Source of the DNA: Phycisphaera sp.
GTDB lineage: Bacteria > Planctomycetota > Phycisphaerae > Phycisphaerales > Phycisphaeraceae
DNA length: 36,235 nucleotides
Assembly (NCBI GenBank): GCA_023300125.1
Contig: JALZVY010000244.1
Location: forward strand, 1-36,235
Direction: 5' to 3'
Part shown: one piece after another, positions 33,370-36,235 of the stretch
Position numbering within the stretch: the first letter of the stretch is position 1
Layout of the letters: each line of letters starts with the position of its first letter
Notes under the pieces: generated by a model
What the model saw: only the letters and a program-made list of their open reading frames with translations
Told to the model about the DNA's origin: nothing
Database searches by the model: none
Translations under genes and position numbers: made by a program

Positions 33370-34869
33370 TCAGCGAAGGCTGATCTGCTCAACCCGGCCA
33401 CGCCACGCGTCAGAAGGCTCCGCGATGAGGGTGGCCCGTCGCCACGTCCAGCCGCGCCAGTTCGCCAGTTGGCGGTTCAACCGCAGCTGCAGCCGGGCGA
33501 CGCTCTCCCACGCGTCGGTGCGCACCGGGTGGGCCGACACAAAGGCCCCAAGCGCCGGCAGCGACTCGGGCCCCAGCGATTCGAGATAAACAAGATCAAG
33601 CGGACCGCCCGCGCCCCCGGCCTCGGCACAGTGGGCTGTGTTGAAGCGGGCGATCGCCCCGTCGGGGTTCACAAAGCACAAGGCGTAGAACATCACCCCC
33701 GCGGTCAGCGCCACGCGCTGCAGCAGCCACGCGTTGTCGCGTTGCGACGCGATGCGCCACACCAGCCACACAAAGCCCACCGCCACCAGCACCATCCACA
33801 AGGCCGCGGCCAAGCGCCAACGCGTCAGGCTATAAGCCTGCACGTACAAGTTCAGCCGCCAACCCGCCGAGACCATCAAAAGCACGTTCTGCGCGATCCA
33901 CACCATCACCAGGCGCCGGGCCAGCGGGCTTTTCTGGGCCACCCCGCCCGGCCGAAACGCCAGCAGCACAAAAGCGCCGGCCAGCAGGGCCGTGGCCACC
34001 AGGGGATAGGCCCCGCGCCGGGCATAGGCCGCATAGGTCAGGCCCTCGGGCAGGGCGGCTCCGCCCACCAAGTAATACAGGTCCATCAAGGTCTGCCCGG
34101 CAAACACCACGTTGAACAAAAGCAAGCAGCGCACCACCAACGCGGTGGGCGTGAACCGGTCCAGCGCCGCCGACCCGCCGGACGCCATGCGTGGCTGCCG
34201 GGTCCGCCGCTTCACCCGTGTGCGCAGCATCCCCCACGCCGCCACGCCCACCCCCAGCCACAAAACGATCCGCCCGGGCAACACCCATTCACTCAAACCC
34301 ACCACCCGCCCCTGCAGCGCTTCCCAAACCCACTGCACCCAGCGCTGCACCACCGGGTTGGCCGCGGCAAACAAGCCCACAAACACCAAACTCAGCACCA
34401 CCGGGATCAACCAGACCCCCACGCCGGCCACGCCTTGCACACGCCCGCGGTGCGTGCGCAGCCACCGGCGCTGCAGCGCCACGTCCCGCACCATCTGCGT
34501 CGTGGCCCGCCTCGCAAACCGGGCCCAGCGCTCGGCCCACTGGGTCACACTCCAAGTCCACCCATCGCGGTCGATGATCGCCAGCGTGGCCAGCCCCAGC
34601 AAGCACATCCCCATCGGAAGCACCCCGGGGTGCAGCACCAAGGCCCCCAACATGGCCGCCGTGGCCAGCGTCACCCAGCGCCCCGGCCCGCGTCGCAAAA
34701 AACGCCCACCGCGCAGGGCCAACGCCACGGCCACCGCCAAGCCAAACAGCGCCGCGTTCACCCCCAGGGGCTGCTTGTAAAACAGCGTGTCCGCCACGGC
34801 GGTGAGGCCCAGCACAACAGCCAAAAGAAACAATCCACGACGACGCAGCGGGGTCAGGGTGTGAGACAT
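33370..34869 (-). CDS. DUF4173-like polytopic membrane protein
   Basis: 499 residues with around ten to twelve hydrophobic helices, including FLLAVVLGLTAVADTLFY, VWLIPVVLSLVFVGLFAAAN and LWMVLVAVGFVWLVW. The central signature LPEGLTYAAYARRGAYPLVA followed by TALLAGAFVLLAF is the characteristic DUF4173 motif. The final 110 residues are soluble (FNTAHCAEAGG, YLESLGPESLPAL, VARLQLRLNRQLANWRGWTW), ending in a region often seen in the family's extracytoplasmic tail. Function unknown. It starts with ATG 34869, without a clear ribosome-binding site. It is upstream of, and in the same direction as, the YCII-dehydrogenase genes, 88 bp apart, and diverges from the BNR-repeat gene. Confidence 0.8.
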   Translation of the reverse strand: MSHTLTPLRRRGLFLLAVVLGLTAVADTLFYKQPLGVNAALFGLAVAVALALRGGRFLRRGPGRWVTLATAAMLGALVLHPGVLPMGMCLLGLATLAIIDRDGWTWSVTQWAERWARFARRATTQMVRDVALQRRWLRTHRGRVQGVAGVGVWLIPVVLSLVFVGLFAAANPVVQRWVQWVWEALQGRVVGLSEWVLPGRIVLWLGVGVAAWGMLRTRVKRRTRQPRMASGGSAALDRFTPTALVVRCLLLFNVVFAGQTLMDLYYLVGGAALPEGLTYAAYARRGAYPLVATALLAGAFVLLAFRPGGVAQKSPLARRLVMVWIAQNVLLMVSAGWRLNLYVQAYSLTRWRLAAALWMVLVAVGFVWLVWRIASQRDNAWLLQRVALTAGVMFYALCFVNPDGAIARFNTAHCAEAGGAGGPLDLVYLESLGPESLPALGAFVSAHPVRTDAWESVARLQLRLNRQLANWRGWTWRRATLIAEPSDAWRGRVEQISLR

Positions 34870-35075
34870 GTGAAAATCCCAAATTCAAAGGCAGAGGCAA
34901 AGAACAAAACGGCTGACACGCACCCTTCTTACGCACGTCGGTCAATGGGCGTTCGATGATTCACCCCGCCGCCGCAGTCGCGTGCCCCTCAGCTTTTCGG
35001 GCATACTTAAACCCGCCACGCGGCCACAAGCCGTTCACGTCCTGCGGCGCACTTAAAACTCAGCGAGTCACATTC

Positions 35076-36197
35076 ATGAAACGCCCCACCTTCCCACGCC
35101 TGCGGCAAAGCCTCACCACCCTGAGCCTGCTGCTGCTCTGTGCCCAAGCCGCCACCACGCCCGGCTGCGCCCAGGCCCCCAACGCCTCCAGCCACGCGGT
35201 CGCCGCCGCGCCGCGCTTCCCCGCGGTCCACATCGCCCACCGCTTTGCCCCTCCGGGCGAATCCAATGTGCGCTCGTCCTTCCAACTCGGCCAAGGGGCC
35301 GCCTTAATCGGCACCGAAGAAACCGGCGACGTCTACAAAACAACCGACGCAGGCCAAACCTGGCGCAAAACCGTCGACACCGACACCCTGTGGGACGTCT
35401 CAGACATCCGCAACTTCATCCGGGCCCAAGACGGCTCGATCTTCGTCACCACCTCCGAACCCGCCACCATCCTGCGCTCCGCCGACGAGGGCGAAACCTG
35501 GGAACTGCTTGCCAAGCCCGCCGCCTCACGCACCGTGGCCCTGGTGCAGCTCGACAGCGGGGCCATCCTCGCGGGCCTTCGCCGCTCAGAGAACAACAAG
35601 ATCAGCCTGGTCCGCAGCGAAGACGGCTTTGCCACCCACGACACCGTCGTGCTCAGCGACGAGCTGCCGCGGCAAAACGTCACGTGCCTCACCGACCTGG
35701 GCGGCGGCGTGGTCTTGGCCGGCATCGGCTACCAGGGCTCGGGCAAGATCTTCCGCTCCACCGACGCGGGCCTGACCTGGACCCAAACCGCCGACTTCCC
35801 CGACGCCCGCGACCTCATGAGCTTCTTCCACGAAGGCGAGAAGATCTACGTCACCGCCTCGGGCATCGCCACGCTCTACGTCAGCGACGACGCGGGCAAC
35901 TCCTGGACCACCGCCCACCAGGTCTGGGACAAAGGCTTCTTGGGGCGGTCGGTCACCCTCCAACACCACGGTAAGGCCTACCGCCTGCTCACCGCGACCG
36001 ACCAACGCGTCAAGCCCGTGCGCCACGTCGTGCTGATCTCCGACGACCACGGCGCCACCTGGCACGAATGGATCGAACTGGCCCGTGACATGTCGGGCGG
36101 GGCCAGCAACATCGCGGTGATCGACGACCACACCCTGGTCGTGGGCACGGGCAACCACGCGGTGCAGGGCTACGCCTACACGCTGCGCATCGAATAA
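35076..36197 (+). CDS. secreted BNR/Asp-box repeat protein (sialidase-like propeller)
   Basis: 373 residues from the ATG at 35076, chosen because MKRPTFPRLRQSLTTLSLLL begins a clear signal peptide (core LSLLLLCAQAA, possible lipid-type Cys31 in TTPGCAQA). Five Asp-box motifs of the S/T-x-D-x-G-x-T/S-W type are visible: TTDAGQTW, SADEGETW, STDAGLTW, SDDAGNSW and SDDHGATW, spaced about 45-70 residues. They imply a beta-propeller like sialidases, Ycf48 or Vps10 proteins. I see no sialidase FRIP motif or arginine triad, so it is probably a binding or processing protein outside the cytoplasm rather than a confirmed sialidase. The frame extends 40 codons upstream without a better start. CATACT at 35002-35007 is a possible -10 site. 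Confidence 0.85.
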   Translation: MKRPTFPRLRQSLTTLSLLLLCAQAATTPGCAQAPNASSHAVAAAPRFPAVHIAHRFAPPGESNVRSSFQLGQGAALIGTEETGDVYKTTDAGQTWRKTVDTDTLWDVSDIRNFIRAQDGSIFVTTSEPATILRSADEGETWELLAKPAASRTVALVQLDSGAILAGLRRSENNKISLVRSEDGFATHDTVVLSDELPRQNVTCLTDLGGGVVLAGIGYQGSGKIFRSTDAGLTWTQTADFPDARDLMSFFHEGEKIYVTASGIATLYVSDDAGNSWTTAHQVWDKGFLGRSVTLQHHGKAYRLLTATDQRVKPVRHVVLISDDHGATWHEWIELARDMSGGASNIAVIDDHTLVVGTGNHAVQGYAYTLRIE

Positions 36198-36235
36198 ACA
36201 TTGCGATCGCTTTGCCCCGCCCACCCATGGCCCAT

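Noticed and set aside
33100-34959. 619-codon plus-strand frame opposite the DUF4173-like gene
   Set aside because: His/Pro/Gln-rich shadow with no domain; the minus-strand protein has clear membrane helices.

Overview
The window is a stretch of G+C-rich bacterial chromosome, very probably from the phylum Planctomycetota and most likely its class Phycisphaerae. This is inferred from the mix of gene families: a short SigA-like sigma factor, LL-diaminopimelate aminotransferase, a GH57 hydrolase, a GH10-like pseudo-xylanase, bactofilin, and secretion genes with two type IV pilin-like proteins. No 16S rRNA or other phylogenetic marker is present to prove it. I see no tRNA, rRNA, CRISPR array, insertion sequence or prophage. 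It reads as ordinary core and near-core chromosome.

Layout. Positions 1-4614 (minus) hold a type II secretion/type IV pilus-like operon: ATPase GspE, then platform protein GspF, then two pseudopilins, the last cut by the window edge. Both spacers flanking gspF hold long imperfect inverted repeats. Positions 5119-7311 (minus) encode an exported HEAT-repeat protein with an embedded receiver-like domain and a good terminator. Positions 7731-9888 (plus) hold a GH10-like protein lacking both catalytic glutamates, then a membrane-anchored helix-hairpin-helix protein. A bactofilin (minus) faces them. Next come a family 4-like uracil-DNA glycosylase and trpA (plus), then a GH57 hydrolase and a type II NADH dehydrogenase (minus).

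Positions 15575-23364 (plus) carry a GT39-like membrane glycosyltransferase beside a HAD-UbiA fusion, a plausible polyprenyl-phosphate sugar module. They are followed by alaS, dapL and a flavin oxidase-family protein. After a hypothetical gene come aroC and a SulP anion transporter (minus), a sigma-70 factor (plus), gcvT, a tiny lipoprotein-like gene, a 1008-residue FAD/Fe-S dehydrogenase with an overlapping YCII gene, and a DUF4173-like membrane protein (all minus). A secreted BNR/Asp-box protein (plus) closes the window.

The most interesting non-coding signals are a 154-bp structured element (1233-1386) and a recurrent TANNCT (or close) hexamer 6-8 nt before at least seven start codons. The hexamer suggests widespread leaderless transcription. 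I found no convincing large new system such as a defence island; the novelty is in these smaller elements and in several degenerate or unusual proteins.
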